A stretch of 64,000 nt of DNA from Brevibacterium casei CIP 102111 (GCF_900169275.1 NZ_FXZC01000003.1:1-64000), one strand, 5' to 3'; shown: positions 8,023 through 16,964, counted from the stretch's first letter. Notes: generated by a model from the sequence alone, not told the origin. Numbers and translations: made by a program.

Positions 8023-9055
8023 TCCCCCGCTCGGTCAGGCGGGACGCGAGACCGGCGCCGTCGGGCGCATAGATCCACGGCACGCCCTGGCCGCGGCCGT
8101 GGCGCTTCGAGCGACCGCCCGCCCACACGGCCTCGCCGACGGTGAGCTGGCGGATCGCGACGGCCGCGACGTTGTTCGGGTGGTTCTCGACGAACTCGCC
8201 GTAGATCTCTTCGTCGTTCTGCCCGTCGTCGCCGATGAGCAGCCACTTCATCCACGGGAAGTCCCGGGCGAGGCGTTCGAGCGTGTTGCGCTTGTGCTCC
8301 TTGCCCGAGCGGAACACGCGCGTCGTCGTCGGCCCCCAGTCGGTGAGCAGGAGCGGCCCGATGGGATAGAGGTTGCGGGAGAGGAAACGTTTGAGCGTCG
8401 TCGCCGAGTTCCACGCCCCCGTCGAGAGGTAGAGGATCGGGGTGTTGGGGCGCATATAGGTGATCCGGTCGTAGAGGACCGACATGCCCGCCACGGGTGA
8501 GCGGGCGTGCTCGCTGAGGACGAAGGTGTTCCAGGCGGCGAGGAACGGCCTCGGCAGCGAGGTGACCATGACGGTGTCGTCGATGTCGGAGATGATCCCG
8601 AACGTCGAGTCCTCCCCGATGATCCGCACCGCCGCGGAGTCGACGAGTGAGCCGTCGGTCCACAGCTCGATCTCCGTCTCCCCCGGGGTGAAATTGCCGG
8701 GGATGACCGTGTCGATGATCCCGCCGCGGTCGGAGGTGACCATGTGCTCTTCGTCGTTGATGCGCACCCACGCCGTGTCGTTGGGCAGCGGCACGCTGAC
8801 GAACGACCGCCAGCCGCGCACGCTCGCCTGCGCGTCGGCCGACGGATGGCCGTCCGGGGTGAGGACGAGTCGGGCGAGGACCCGCACCCAGTCGGTGCCC
8901 CCGTACGTGTCGTAGGCGAGCACGGTGCGCTGGTAGTTCTGATCGGTCGCCCGATTCTGGATCCAGCGGTTGAACCGGTCCTCGAGCCGGGCTGCGGTGT
9001 GGAGCATGTCGGGTGTGAGGTTGAGCGGTCCCTCGTCGGGCTTCTTCTTGGCCAC
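8006..9055 (-). CDS. APP1 phosphatase-domain protein (DUF2183)
   Basis: 349 residues, GTG start with GGAGGATCACCC just upstream. The C-terminal half has the APP1 catalytic signature DIDDTVMVT (Asp157 and Asp159 of the HAD-like DxDxT motif), followed by LYLSTGAWNSA and WLLIGDDGQND blocks. Yeast App1 is a Mg-dependent phosphatidate phosphatase; the bacterial substrate is not established. The N-terminal half (GGTDWVRVLARLVL and a beta-rich region) matches the usual bacterial arrangement. No signal peptide is seen. It lies 79 bp downstream of trpS in the same direction, possibly read through from it. Confidence 0.85.
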   Translation of the reverse strand: MAKKKPDEGPLNLTPDMLHTAARLEDRFNRWIQNRATDQNYQRTVLAYDTYGGTDWVRVLARLVLTPDGHPSADAQASVRGWRSFVSVPLPNDTAWVRINDEEHMVTSDRGGIIDTVIPGNFTPGETEIELWTDGSLVDSAAVRIIGEDSTFGIISDIDDTVMVTSLPRPFLAAWNTFVLSEHARSPVAGMSVLYDRITYMRPNTPILYLSTGAWNSATTLKRFLSRNLYPIGPLLLTDWGPTTTRVFRSGKEHKRNTLERLARDFPWMKWLLIGDDGQNDEEIYGEFVENHPNNVAAVAIRQLTVGEAVWAGGRSKRHGRGQGVPWIYAPDGAGLASRLTERGIISTV

Positions 9056-9134
9056 GGGTGATCCTCCGGCTCGCTGTCGTCAGGGTGTGGTCAGTGCTCT
9101 CTGCGACCGCCGGCGCCGATGCGCCGAGGTCGGA

Positions 9135-10133
9135 TCAGATGAAACCGACCTTGTCATAGACTTCGCGCAGTGTCACCTCGGCGATGGCATTCGCCTTCTC
9201 CGCTCCGGCGTCGAGGAGGCGCTGCAGCTGGGCCCGGTCCGCGAGGAGCTCGGTGGTGCGCTCGCGCATCGGGGCGAGCGCCTCGACCGCCACCTCGGCG
9301 AGGTCGACCTTGAGGTGGCCGTACATCTTCCCCTCGTAGTCGGCGACGATGTCGGCGACGGGGCGACCGGTGAGCGAGGAGTAGATCGTGAGCAGGTTGG
9401 ACACGCCGGGTTTGGCCTCGGGGTCGAAGCGGATCTCCGTCTCGTCGTCGGTGACGGCGGACTTGATCTTCTTCGTCAGGGCCTTCGGCTCGTCGAGGAG
9501 GTCGATGCGCCCGAGCGGGGACGGCAGCGACTTCGACATCTTCGCCTCCGGGTTCTGGAGATCGTAGATCTTCGCCGTCGCCTTGAGGATCTGCGCCTCG
9601 GGCACGACGAAGGTCTGCCCGAAGCGGTGATTGAAGCGCTCGGCGAGGTTGCGGGTGAGTTCGAGGTGCTGACGCTGGTCCTCCCCGACGGGCACCATCT
9701 GCGGGTTGTAGAGGAGGATGTCGGCGGCCATGAGCGCCGGATACGTGAGCAGGCCGAGGGAGACATGGCCCTGCTTGGCGGACTTGTCCTTGAACTGCGT
9801 CATCCGCGTCGCCTCGCCCATCGAGGTCGTGCACTCGAGCACCCAGCTCAGCCGGGGGTGCGCGGGAACCTGGGACTGGACGAAGATCGTCGACTTCTCC
9901 GGGTCGAGGCCGGCGGCGATGAACTGCGCCGCAGTGGTCAGGGTCCGCTCACGCAGTTCGGCGGGATCCTGCTCGACGGTGATCGCGTGCATGTTCGCGA
10001 TGAAGTAGAAGGCGTCGTGGGACTCCTGGTGGGTGACGAACTGCTGCAGGGCTCCGATGTAGTTGCCGAGATGGAGGGAATCCGAGGTGGCCTGGATGCC
10101 CGAGACCGTGCGGGGCAGTGAAGGTGTCGTCAT
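9135..10133 (-). CDS. trpS: Tryptophanyl-tRNA synthetase
   Basis: 332-residue class I aminoacyl-tRNA synthetase that charges tRNA-Trp. The HIGH-type signature is HLGN at residues 21-24 and the KMSKS loop is intact at 198-202. [19 protein letters not shown] is the characteristic TrpRS core block. Upstream of the ATG is CATCATAGAGGC, also found before the exonuclease III gene, perhaps a -10 variant for a leaderless message. An APP1-domain gene follows in the same direction. Confidence 0.97.
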   Translation of the reverse strand: MTTPSLPRTVSGIQATSDSLHLGNYIGALQQFVTHQESHDAFYFIANMHAITVEQDPAELRERTLTTAAQFIAAGLDPEKSTIFVQSQVPAHPRLSWVLECTTSMGEATRMTQFKDKSAKQGHVSLGLLTYPALMAADILLYNPQMVPVGEDQRQHLELTRNLAERFNHRFGQTFVVPEAQILKATAKIYDLQNPEAKMSKSLPSPLGRIDLLDEPKALTKKIKSAVTDDETEIRFDPEAKPGVSNLLTIYSSLTGRPVADIVADYEGKMYGHLKVDLAEVAVEALAPMRERTTELLADRAQLQRLLDAGAEKANAIAEVTLREVYDKVGFI

Positions 10134-10210
10134 GCCTCTATGATGCCTCTGACCTGCTCACCCCCGCCAATCGCGGGCGTGTGTGCGGCCCGTTCCCCAC
10201 CGCGTCCGTC

Positions 10211-10226
10211 CCCTCGCCGAGGCGGG
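10211..10226. repeat. REP-like motif, single copy
   Basis: CCCCTCGCCGAGGCGG, the full form of the short repeat dispersed through this window, in the trpS-cstA gap. Confidence 0.7.
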
Positions 10227-10252
10227 GGTGAGATCCGGACCACACCTGCGAG

Positions 10253-10258
10253 TACACT
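10253..10258 (+). promoter_or_regulatory. Putative -10 of cstA
   Basis: TACACT about 120 bp upstream of the cstA start; no good -35 is visible. It implies a 5' leader of about 115 nt in which I see no uORF or clear riboswitch. Confidence 0.4.
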
Positions 10259-10378
10259 GGCGATGAAGGACACATGATTCGCCAAGGCGACTCTCAGGAT
10301 CGGGTTCGCACCCGCTGCCTGTGACGACGCTGATCGACTCGTGACCGGAAGTGCCCCAAGCTCAATGAGGAGGACCGA

Positions 10379-12601
10379 GTGTCGGTTGAATACGTCAAGA
10401 CGGAGGAGAGCCTGCCTCCTGTCGCGGTGGTCGAAAGGCCCCGGTGGACTCCGGCGAAGATCGTGCTGTGGGTGGCCATCGCGCTCATCGCCGGTGCCGG
10501 GTGGACGATGGTCGCCTTCGTCCGCGGCGAGGAGATGTCGGCGAGCTGGTTCGTCGCCGCCGCGGTCGGCAGCTACCTCATCGCGTTCCGCTTCTACGCG
10601 AAGTTCATCGAATGGAAGATCGCCCGTCCCGACCCCAGGCGGGCCACGCCCGCTGAGCTCAACGACAACGGCCGCGACTTCGCTCCCACCGACCGCCGGG
10701 TCCTCTTCGGCCATCACTTCGCTGCGATCTCGGGTGCCGGACCGCTCGTGGGCCCGATCCTCGCCGCGCAGATGGGCTACCTGCCGGGCACCCTGTGGAT
10801 CATCCTCGGCGTCATCGTCGCCGGCGGCGTCCAGGACTACCTCGTCCTCTTCTTCTCGATGCGACGCAACGGACGCTCGTTGGGTCAGATGACCCGCGAC
10901 GAGCTCGGCCGCACCGGCGGCATCATCGCCTCGATCGGGATCATCCTCATCATGGTCATCCTCATCGCGGTCCTCGGCGTCGTCATCATCAATGCGCTCG
11001 CCGAGAGCCCGTGGGGCGTGTTCTCCATCGCCATGACGATCCCGATCGCGGTCTTCATGGGCGTCTACATGCGCTACCTGCGACCGGGCAAGGTCGTCGA
11101 GACCTCGGTCATCGGCATCGTCCTCCTCGTCGCGGCGATCGTCGCCGGCGGGTGGGTCAACAGCTCCCCGTACTGGTCGGAGGTCTTCCTCCTCGACAAG
11201 GTCACCCTCGCATGGTGCCTGATGATCTACGGCTTCCTCGCCGCAGTCCTGCCCGTGTGGGTCCTGCTCGCCCCGCGCGACTACCTCTCGACGTTCATGA
11301 AGATCGGCACGATCGTGCTGCTGGCCGTCGGCATCCTCATCGTCAACCCGACCGTGCAGATGCCCGCGTTCACGGAGTTCGCGTTCAACACCGCGGGCCC
11401 GGCCTTCGCCGGCGCCCTCTTCCCGTTCCTCTTCATCACGATCGCCTGCGGTGCCCTCTCCGGATTCCACGCGCTCATCTCCTCGGGCACGACCCCGAAG
11501 CTCATCGAGAAGGAGTCGCAGGCCCGGCTCATCGGCTACGGCGGCATGCTCATGGAGTCCTTCGTCGCGATCATGGCGCTCGTCGCAGCGATCTGCCTCG
11601 ACAAGGGCCTCTACTTCGCGATGAACGCCGCCGAACCGCTCACCGGCGGCACCGTCCAGGGCGCGGCCGACTTCATCAACAACTCGCTCGGCATGTCCGG
11701 GGTCGAGACGACCCCGGAGTACCTCCAGCAGGCGGCCACCGATGTCGGTGAGGAGAGCATCGTCTCCCGCACCGGCGGTGCCCCGACGCTGGCGATGGGC
11801 ATGGCGCACATCCTCCACAACGTCTTCGGCGGACCGGCGTGGATGTCGTTCTGGTACCACTTCGCTGTGATGTTCGAAGCGCTCTTCATCCTCACGACGA
11901 TCGATGCCGGCACCCGCGTCGCCCGCTTCATGCTCAGCGATGCGCTCGGCAACTTCGCCAAGCGCTTCCGGGATCCCTCGTGGACGCCCGGCGCCTGGCT
12001 GACGACGGCGATCATGGTCGGCGCGTGGGGATCGATCCTCCTCATGGGCGTGACCGATCCGCTCGGCGGCATCAACACCCTCTTCCCGCTCTTCGGCATC
12101 TCGAACCAGCTGCTTGCCGCGATCGCGCTCGCCGTGATCTTCGCGATCGTGTGCAAGATGGGTCTGGCCCGGTATGCGTGGATCCCGGGGATCCCGCTCG
12201 CATGGGATCTCGTGGTGACGATGACGGCCTCGTGGCAGAAGATCTTCTCCTCGGACCCGAAGCTCGGCTACTGGGCCCAGCACTTCACCTACCGTGACGC
12301 ACTCGCGGCCGGGGAGACCTCGGTCGGAGCCACGCAGGGGGTCGAGGCGATGAACGCGGTCGTGCGCAACACCTTCGTCCAGGGCACGCTCTCGATCGTC
12401 TTCGCCCTCCTTGTCGCCATGGTCGTCGTCATGGCGCTGTGGAAGTCGATCGAAGCCATCCGCAAGGGCTCGATGCCCACGAGTGAGGAGCCCTTCACGC
12501 AGTCGAAGCTCTTCGCCCCCGCCGGGCTCATCGCCCGCCGGGCCGAGCGCGAGGTCCAGGCGCAGTGGGAGGAACGATCGGGCACGGAGCCACGGCCATG
12601 A
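10379..12601 (+). CDS. cstA: CstA pyruvate/peptide transporter
   Basis: A 740-residue polytopic membrane protein with about 16-18 hydrophobic segments. It shows the CstA hallmarks GHHFAAISGAGPLVGP near 120-135, SGTTPKLIEKE and the C-terminal FPLFGISNQLLAAIAL block. CstA proteins import pyruvate or peptides under carbon limitation. GTG start, with GAGGAGG 6 nt upstream. It overlaps the following small gene by 4 nt (ATGA). That pairing is conserved and supports the assignment. Confidence 0.94.
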   Translation: MSVEYVKTEESLPPVAVVERPRWTPAKIVLWVAIALIAGAGWTMVAFVRGEEMSASWFVAAAVGSYLIAFRFYAKFIEWKIARPDPRRATPAELNDNGRDFAPTDRRVLFGHHFAAISGAGPLVGPILAAQMGYLPGTLWIILGVIVAGGVQDYLVLFFSMRRNGRSLGQMTRDELGRTGGIIASIGIILIMVILIAVLGVVIINALAESPWGVFSIAMTIPIAVFMGVYMRYLRPGKVVETSVIGIVLLVAAIVAGGWVNSSPYWSEVFLLDKVTLAWCLMIYGFLAAVLPVWVLLAPRDYLSTFMKIGTIVLLAVGILIVNPTVQMPAFTEFAFNTAGPAFAGALFPFLFITIACGALSGFHALISSGTTPKLIEKESQARLIGYGGMLMESFVAIMALVAAICLDKGLYFAMNAAEPLTGGTVQGAADFINNSLGMSGVETTPEYLQQAATDVGEESIVSRTGGAPTLAMGMAHILHNVFGGPAWMSFWYHFAVMFEALFILTTIDAGTRVARFMLSDALGNFAKRFRDPSWTPGAWLTTAIMVGAWGSILLMGVTDPLGGINTLFPLFGISNQLLAAIALAVIFAIVCKMGLARYAWIPGIPLAWDLVVTMTASWQKIFSSDPKLGYWAQHFTYRDALAAGETSVGATQGVEAMNAVVRNTFVQGTLSIVFALLVAMVVVMALWKSIEAIRKGSMPTSEEPFTQSKLFAPAGLIARRAEREVQAQWEERSGTEPRP

Positions 12602-12840
12602 CCGACACGCAGACCCATCCGCTCACCCGCCTCGTCAGGGACCCGTGGGGGTCGCTGCGCCGAGGCGGGGCCTGGCTGCTGTGGTATCTCAAGGAGATCA
12701 TGGGCGAGAACGCCTACATCCACTACCTCGAGTCCTACGAGCGCCGGCACGGCACCCGGGAGGGAGCGATGGGTGAGCGCGAGTTCTGGCGCGACGTCAC
12801 CGACGAGCAGGACCGCAACCCGAAGGCCCGCTGCTGCTGA
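12598..12840 (+). CDS. YbdD/YjiX family small protein (CstA partner)
   Basis: 80 residues with the family pattern WLLWYLKEIMGENAYIHYLE, HGTREGAMGEREFWRD and a C-terminal KARCC. The start at 12598 was chosen because it overlaps the cstA stop (ATGA); an earlier in-frame ATG at 12565 lies inside cstA. In enterobacteria the YjiX/YbdD partner is needed for pyruvate transport by BtsT/CstA. Here it is taken to act with CstA at the membrane. Confidence 0.92.
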   Translation: MTDTQTHPLTRLVRDPWGSLRRGGAWLLWYLKEIMGENAYIHYLESYERRHGTREGAMGEREFWRDVTDEQDRNPKARCC

Positions 12841-12843
12841 GTC

Positions 12844-12878
12844 GTCCCCGCGGCTGAGACGACTTCGGCCGCGGGGAC
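12844..12878 (+). terminator. Terminator of the cstA operon
   Basis: Perfect 11-bp stem GTCCCCGCGGC / GCCGCGGGGAC with a 13-nt loop, starting right after the stop codon. Confidence 0.7.
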
Positions 12879-12952
12879 AGGGCTCTGTCACAGCAGAGCT
12901 CTGCCGCTGAGACGGATTGTCGTCGGCTCCTCCCATCGTCGAAGATGGAGGC

Positions 12953-13330
12953 ATGCGGACGTGGCTGTTTCTTGCGGGGGCGATCCTCGCCGAGGTGACG
13001 GGGACGCTGTCGATGAAGGCCGCCCTCGAGCACCCCGCCCTCTATGTCCTCATGGCGCTGGGATACGCGTGCGCGTTCGTCTTCCTCAGCCTCACGCTGC
13101 GGTCGGGGATGCCCTTGGGCATCGCCTACGGGATCTGGGGCGCGGCCGGGGTCGCGCTCACCGCCGCCGCCTCGGCGGGCCTCTTCGGGGAGCCGATCAC
13201 CCCGGTCATGGGCATCGGCATCGTCTGCATCATGGCCGGGGTCGTCCTCGTCGAGGTCGGCCACCGCGGTGAGGAGAAGCCGGCGTCGGCGCGCATCGAC
13301 CTGCCGCCTCGGCGAGGGGAGGACGCATGA
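12953..13330 (+). CDS. SMR family transporter subunit 1
   Basis: 125 residues with four hydrophobic helices of the small multidrug resistance fold. The essential membrane Glu is in helix 1 (LAGAILAEVTGTLSMKA, Glu12) and the YACAFVFLSLTLRSGMPLGIAYGIW signature spans helices 2-3. ATG 12953 was chosen because GGAGG precedes it. It overlaps the second SMR gene by 4 nt, so the two probably form a paired (heterodimeric) SMR like EbrAB or YkkCD. The C-terminal tail (LPPRRGEDA) is encoded by a copy of the dispersed REP-like motif. Confidence 0.9.
   Translation: MRTWLFLAGAILAEVTGTLSMKAALEHPALYVLMALGYACAFVFLSLTLRSGMPLGIAYGIWGAAGVALTAAASAGLFGEPITPVMGIGIVCIMAGVVLVEVGHRGEEKPASARIDLPPRRGEDA
13304..13319. 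repeat. REP-like motif inside the SMR1 reading frame
   Basis: CCGCCTCGGCGAGGGG encodes the last residues (PPRRGED) of the first SMR subunit, just before the overlapping start of the second. Confidence 0.7.
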
Positions 13331-13665
13331 TCGTCGGCTGGATCCTCCTCATCGGCGCGATCCTCCTCGAGGTCGCGGCGACGATCTGCCTGCGCATGGC
13401 CTCGGTCGGCGGATCGAGGGCATGGTACGCGGGTGTGGCAGGCGGCTACATCGTCTCCTTCAGCCTGCTCAGCCTCACCCTGCGCACCGGGTTCCCGCTC
13501 GGGGTCGCCTACGGGATCTGGGCGGCCACGGGCGTCGCCCTCACCGCCCTCGCGGGTCGGGTCCTCTTCCGGGAGCGGCTGACCCGGGTGATGATCGCCG
13601 GCATCGCCCTCATCATCGTCGGCGTCCTCCTCATCGAGGTCGGCTCGCAGATCACCCTCTCCTGA
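13327..13665 (+). CDS. SMR family transporter subunit 2
   Basis: 112 residues, four predicted helices. The conserved Glu is in IGAILLEVAATICLRMA (Glu14) and the signature YIVSFSLLSLTLRTGFPLGVAYGIW is nearly the same as in subunit 1. It starts within the stop region of the first subunit (ATGA). Paired SMR genes usually encode antiparallel heterodimers exporting cationic compounds, guanidinium or polyamines; the substrate here is unknown. Confidence 0.92.
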   Translation: MIVGWILLIGAILLEVAATICLRMASVGGSRAWYAGVAGGYIVSFSLLSLTLRTGFPLGVAYGIWAATGVALTALAGRVLFRERLTRVMIAGIALIIVGVLLIEVGSQITLS

Positions 13666-13682
13666 ACCTCCGTGCCCGGACC

Positions 13683-13729
13683 GGCCGCCCCGACCCTGCC
13701 GCGCGGCGCCCGGCTCGGGCGGGGCGGCC
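13683..13729. terminator. Possible terminator between SMR2 and exonuclease III
   Basis: Inverted repeat GGCCGCCCC / GGGGCGGCC with a 29-nt spacer, between two convergent genes. The long loop makes it a weak call. Confidence 0.35.
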
Positions 13730-14542
13730 TCAGGCCGGAGCGGGAATCTCGTAGTCGATGACGAGCGGGGCGTGATCGGACCAGCGCTCGCCCCAGCTGT
13801 TCGCCCGGTCGACACTTGCTCCCCTGGCCGTTGCCGCGAGCCCCGGGGTCGCCATGTGGTAGTCGATGCGCCATCCCGCGTCGTTGTCGAAGGCCTGGCC
13901 GCGCATCGACCACCACGTGTAGGGGCCGTCGATGTCGCCGGCCAGCTGCCGGTGGACGTCGACGTAGCCGACCTCGCCGAAGAACCGGTCGAAGTAGGCC
14001 CGCTCCTCGGGCAGGAATCCGGCCTTCTTCCGGTTCGCCTTCCAGTTCTTCAGGTCCCGTTCGGTGTGGCAGACGTTGAGGTCGCCGGTGACGAGAACAT
14101 GGTCGGAGGCGGCAGCGAGCTCGGGAAGGCGCTCGGTCATCCGGTCGAGGAACCGGTACTTGTCGTCCTGCTTCGGGGTGCCAGCCTCACCCGAGTGGAC
14201 GTAGGCGGAGACGAGGGTGAGCACGGTGTCGTCGCCGAGGCGGAAGTCCGTCTCGAGCCACCGCCCGGCTCGGTCGAAGTAGCCGTCGGAGCCGATGCCC
14301 TCCCGCGTGGCGAGGGGTTCGGCCTTCGCCATCACGGCGACTCCGGCACGGCCCTTGGCCTCGGCGTCATGGCTGATCGTCGTGTACCCCGCACCTTCGA
14401 GGACGCCGAGGGCGATGTCGTTGGCGGCACGGACCTCCTGGAGGGTGATGAGGTCGGGGGCGGAGGCATCGACCCAGGTGGGCATCCCCTTTCGCCATGC
14501 TGCGCGGACACCGTTGACGTTGACTGAGGCAATGCGGATCAT
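13730..14542 (-). CDS. xthA: Exodeoxyribonuclease III
   Basis: 270-residue member of the exonuclease III / AP endonuclease family, acting in base-excision repair at abasic sites. Visible motifs in order: IRIASVNVNGVRAAWRKG, LQEVRA (metal-binding Glu), YVHSGE, TGDLNVCHTERDLKN (catalytic Asp-Asn), RIDYHMA and SDHAPLVIDYE (catalytic Asp-His). The start at 14542 is the first residue of the conserved fold; the frame stays open far upstream but that part is antisense to the GNAT gene. CATCATAGAGGA lies immediately upstream, as before trpS. Confidence 0.95.
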   Translation of the reverse strand: MIRIASVNVNGVRAAWRKGMPTWVDASAPDLITLQEVRAANDIALGVLEGAGYTTISHDAEAKGRAGVAVMAKAEPLATREGIGSDGYFDRAGRWLETDFRLGDDTVLTLVSAYVHSGEAGTPKQDDKYRFLDRMTERLPELAAASDHVLVTGDLNVCHTERDLKNWKANRKKAGFLPEERAYFDRFFGEVGYVDVHRQLAGDIDGPYTWWSMRGQAFDNDAGWRIDYHMATPGLAATARGASVDRANSWGERWSDHAPLVIDYEIPAPA

Positions 14543-14588
14543 TCCTCTATGATGGCAGAGCGAAGTACTCTTCCGCGCACCGGCGTTA

Positions 14589-14594
14589 TAGAGT
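14589..14594 (+). promoter_or_regulatory. -10 of the GNAT gene
   Basis: TAGAGT, 33 bp before the ATG at 14627, in the divergent exonuclease III/GNAT gap. The -35 is not convincing. Confidence 0.45.
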
Positions 14595-14626
14595 GAGAGC
14601 ACGAACGAACCACCTGAGGAGGGGCA

Positions 14627-15112
14627 ATGGCTGATGAGAGATTCGATCCGGAAGAGCTGAGCATCAGTCCGCTCGATGAGGTCGACGCCCGCGAGATGCG
14701 CGAGTTCCTCCTCAGTGCGCAGGAGAACTTCTGGGGAGACCGCGACCTGCGGGCCGACCACGACGCGTACTGGTTCCGCCAGTTCGTCGCCTCCGGCCTC
14801 GTCGCCCGCTACCGCTCGGAGATCGTCGGCTACCTGCTCGGTGAGATCCCCGCCAGAGGGCCTGCCTACATCCACCTCGTCGCCGCCCGGTCGGACTTCC
14901 GCCACCTGGGCATCGGCCGTGAGCTCTACCGCGCGTTCTTCGACCACGTGCGCCAGTTCGGCGGCGATACGGTGCAGGCGACGACGGATCCCGAGCAGAC
15001 CGGAGCGATCTCGTTCCACTCGTCGATGGGCTTCAGCGGCGAACTCGTCGAGGACTACGCGGGCCCCGGCAACCCGCGCGTCTTCTTCGAGCTCAAGCTC
15101 AACCAGGACTGA
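14627..15112 (+). CDS. GNAT family N-acetyltransferase
   Basis: 161 residues with a single GNAT domain. The acetyl-CoA pyrophosphate-binding motif A is IHLVAARSDFRHLGIGRELYRAFF (FRHLGIGRELY matching R/Q-x-x-G-x-G/A), followed by SFHSSMGFSGELVEDYAG typical of motif B. The substrate (amine or protein N-terminus) cannot be told. The start has a strong GAGGAGGGG RBS. It ends in a shared terminator with the convergent LysE gene. Confidence 0.88.
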   Translation: MADERFDPEELSISPLDEVDAREMREFLLSAQENFWGDRDLRADHDAYWFRQFVASGLVARYRSEIVGYLLGEIPARGPAYIHLVAARSDFRHLGIGRELYRAFFDHVRQFGGDTVQATTDPEQTGAISFHSSMGFSGELVEDYAGPGNPRVFFELKLNQD

Positions 15113-15137
15113 GGCGCCTCCCCCGGAGCGCCGCACG

Positions 15138-15171
15138 CGGCCCGGTCATCTCCAACGAGGTGACCGGGCCG
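15138..15171. terminator. Bidirectional terminator
   Basis: 15-bp stem (15138-15152 with 15157-15171, one G-U type position) and CAAC loop, between the convergent GNAT and LysE genes. Confidence 0.75.
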
Positions 15172-15193
15172 TCGTCGTCCGCGCTCTCACCGC

Positions 15194-15877
15194 TCACCCC
15201 GAGGCGAGCAGCCGCAGCGCCAGACCGGCGATGACCGCTGCGGAGACCATCGCAGTGATCCGCCGGCCGGATCCGGAGAGGAGCGCCTTCCCCGCACTGC
15301 GGCCGATGAGCACAAGCACGCAGTGCCACGAAGCAGAGGCGAGGATGATGCCGGTCAGGAGCGCGACGGCCTCGGATGCGGTGCCCGCGCTCAGCAGCCC
15401 CCCGGAGACGACCACCGAGACGAAGTAGAGCAGCGGCCACGGGTTGAGCGAGGTGAGGGAGAAGAAGAGGAGCGCTTCACGCCAGGCGCGCCCGGGCGCG
15501 GTCCGAGGCGGTTGTCCGTCGCCGCACTTCGGTTCACCACCGGCGGTTCCGCGTTCGGGATCCGCCGGGTCGCGGGTGAGACCGTCGATCGCGATGCGGG
15601 CGGCCAGGACGAGGAGGACACCGGCACCGGCGACGGTGACCGCCGACTGCCATGGTGCGATGAGGCGGGCGGCGGCCGCGCCGCCGAGCAGCGCCGCCAC
15701 GGCGTAGAGCGCATCCGCGGCCACGGCCCCGAGGACCGCCGCGAGTCCCTGCCGCAGCGTCGCGGACGCGCTGCGGTGGATGAGGAGGACGGCGACGGCA
15801 CCGACGGGGATCGCCAGTCCGTAGCCGGCCCAGAGTCCGAGTCCGAATGCCTGCCACATACGGCCACGATGGCTCAT
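15194..15877 (-). CDS. LysE family amino-acid exporter
   Basis: 227 residues (221 if the second Met at 15859 is used) with about six hydrophobic segments. The family N-terminus is visible (GLGLWAGYGLAIPVGAVAVLLIH), as is the helix-5 block FFSLTSLNPWPLLYF (LNP motif). LysE proteins export basic or other amino acids. It is divergent from a LysR-type regulator of the ArgP/LysG type, the classical lysE-lysG arrangement, so amino-acid-induced export is likely. A hydrophilic loop near residues 105-130 is longer than usual. Confidence 0.87.
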   Translation of the reverse strand: MSHRGRMWQAFGLGLWAGYGLAIPVGAVAVLLIHRSASATLRQGLAAVLGAVAADALYAVAALLGGAAAARLIAPWQSAVTVAGAGVLLVLAARIAIDGLTRDPADPERGTAGGEPKCGDGQPPRTAPGRAWREALLFFSLTSLNPWPLLYFVSVVVSGGLLSAGTASEAVALLTGIILASASWHCVLVLIGRSAGKALLSGSGRRITAMVSAAVIAGLALRLLASG

Positions 15878-15919
15878 CCGAACCGTTCGCGTCTATCGAA
15901 GATTTCGCCATTCATTGTG

Positions 15920-15925
15920 TAGTGT
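15920..15925 (+). promoter_or_regulatory. Leaderless-type -10 of the LysR gene
   Basis: TAGTGT, 6 nt before the ATG at 15932; no Shine-Dalgarno. The 54-bp gap to lysE must hold both promoters and the LysR binding site. Confidence 0.55.
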
Positions 15926-15931
15926 TTCACC

Positions 15932-16864
15932 ATGATCGATCCGCGCCTGCGCACTCTCCGAGCCGTCCGCGAGGTCGGGACCGTCACGGGAGCCGCGGCC
16001 GCCCTCCATGTCACCCCGTCGACGGTGTCCCAGCATCTCAAGCAGCTCTCCCGCCTCGTCGGTGCCGAACTCGTCGAACCCGTCGGACGGAATGTCCGTC
16101 TCACAGAGGCGGCGGAGATCGTCCTCTCCCATGCCTCGGCGCTCGACGCCGAATGGGAGCGAACGCTCGCGGACCTCGCGACCCTGCGCGCGGACGAGGG
16201 CGCTCGTCTGCGCATCTCCGGGATCGCCTCGGCGATCGTCTCCCTCATCTGTCCCGCCGTCGACCGCCTTCGCAACCTCGACCCGCGGATCGCAGTGGAG
16301 ATCCGCGAGGACGCGATCGGGGACCGGTTCCGGATGCTCGCGGACGCGGAGACCGACATCGTCGTCGCCGTCGCCGGCTCTCACCGTGTCGGGGCCGCAG
16401 AGGATCGGGGAGGCGAAGCGCACGATCTCCTCGTCGACCCGCTCGACATCCTCGTCGGGGAGGCCCACCCGCTTGCCGACGCGATTTCCGTCGGCCTCTC
16501 CGATCTGGCCGACGAGACCTGGATCGGGGCCGGCGATATCCGCGACCAGCAGGTGGTGTTCGCCGACCTCTGCGCTCAGGCGGGCTTTCGCCCGCGCGTG
16601 CGCCACGACGCGCTCGACTGGTCGGCGGTCGCCGCGCTCGTCGGTCACGGCCACGGCATCGCCTTGTTCCCGCGCACCGCTTCCCTGCCGGCCGGTGCCG
16701 CCGTCTCGAGGATCCCGGTGACGTGGCCCGACTCCCCGTCCATTCCCCATCGGCTGCTGCGCGCCCACGTCCGCCCCGGCAGCGCCGACCATCCCGTCAT
16801 CGCCGCGGGACTCGACGCCCTGCGGGAGCAGGGCAGGGTCCTCGCAGGCCCGACTCCGGACTGA
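15932..16864 (+). CDS. LysR-type transcriptional regulator (LysG/ArgP-like)
   Basis: 310 residues. The N-terminal winged helix (LRTLRAVREVGTVTGAAAALHVTPSTVSQHLKQL) is canonical for LTTRs. Two periplasmic-binding-like subdomains follow from about residue 90, with GHGHGIALFPRTA near 235-247 in the usual effector-domain position. Divergent from the LysE exporter, so it probably activates it in response to an amino acid. It ends in a perfect terminator hairpin. Confidence 0.9.
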   Translation: MIDPRLRTLRAVREVGTVTGAAAALHVTPSTVSQHLKQLSRLVGAELVEPVGRNVRLTEAAEIVLSHASALDAEWERTLADLATLRADEGARLRISGIASAIVSLICPAVDRLRNLDPRIAVEIREDAIGDRFRMLADAETDIVVAVAGSHRVGAAEDRGGEAHDLLVDPLDILVGEAHPLADAISVGLSDLADETWIGAGDIRDQQVVFADLCAQAGFRPRVRHDALDWSAVAALVGHGHGIALFPRTASLPAGAAVSRIPVTWPDSPSIPHRLLRAHVRPGSADHPVIAAGLDALREQGRVLAGPTPD

Positions 16865-16877
16865 GCAGAGACAGCGA

Positions 16878-16913
16878 ACGGCCCGGCCGCCTCACGAGAG
16901 GCGGCCGGGCCGT
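16878..16913. terminator. Bidirectional terminator between LysR and folD
   Basis: Perfect 16-bp stem (16878-16893 with 16898-16913), ACGA loop, between two convergent genes. Confidence 0.85.
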
Positions 16914-16964
16914 CTGCAGTTCCCCGGAACAATCCGGGCCGTTCTGCGTCGTCGGCTCAGCGTG

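Noticed and set aside
10130..12283. Long open frame antisense to cstA
   Set aside because: A frame shadow of a high-GC gene: its product is rich in Arg, Asp, Glu and Gly with no recognisable domain, while cstA on the other strand is unmistakable.
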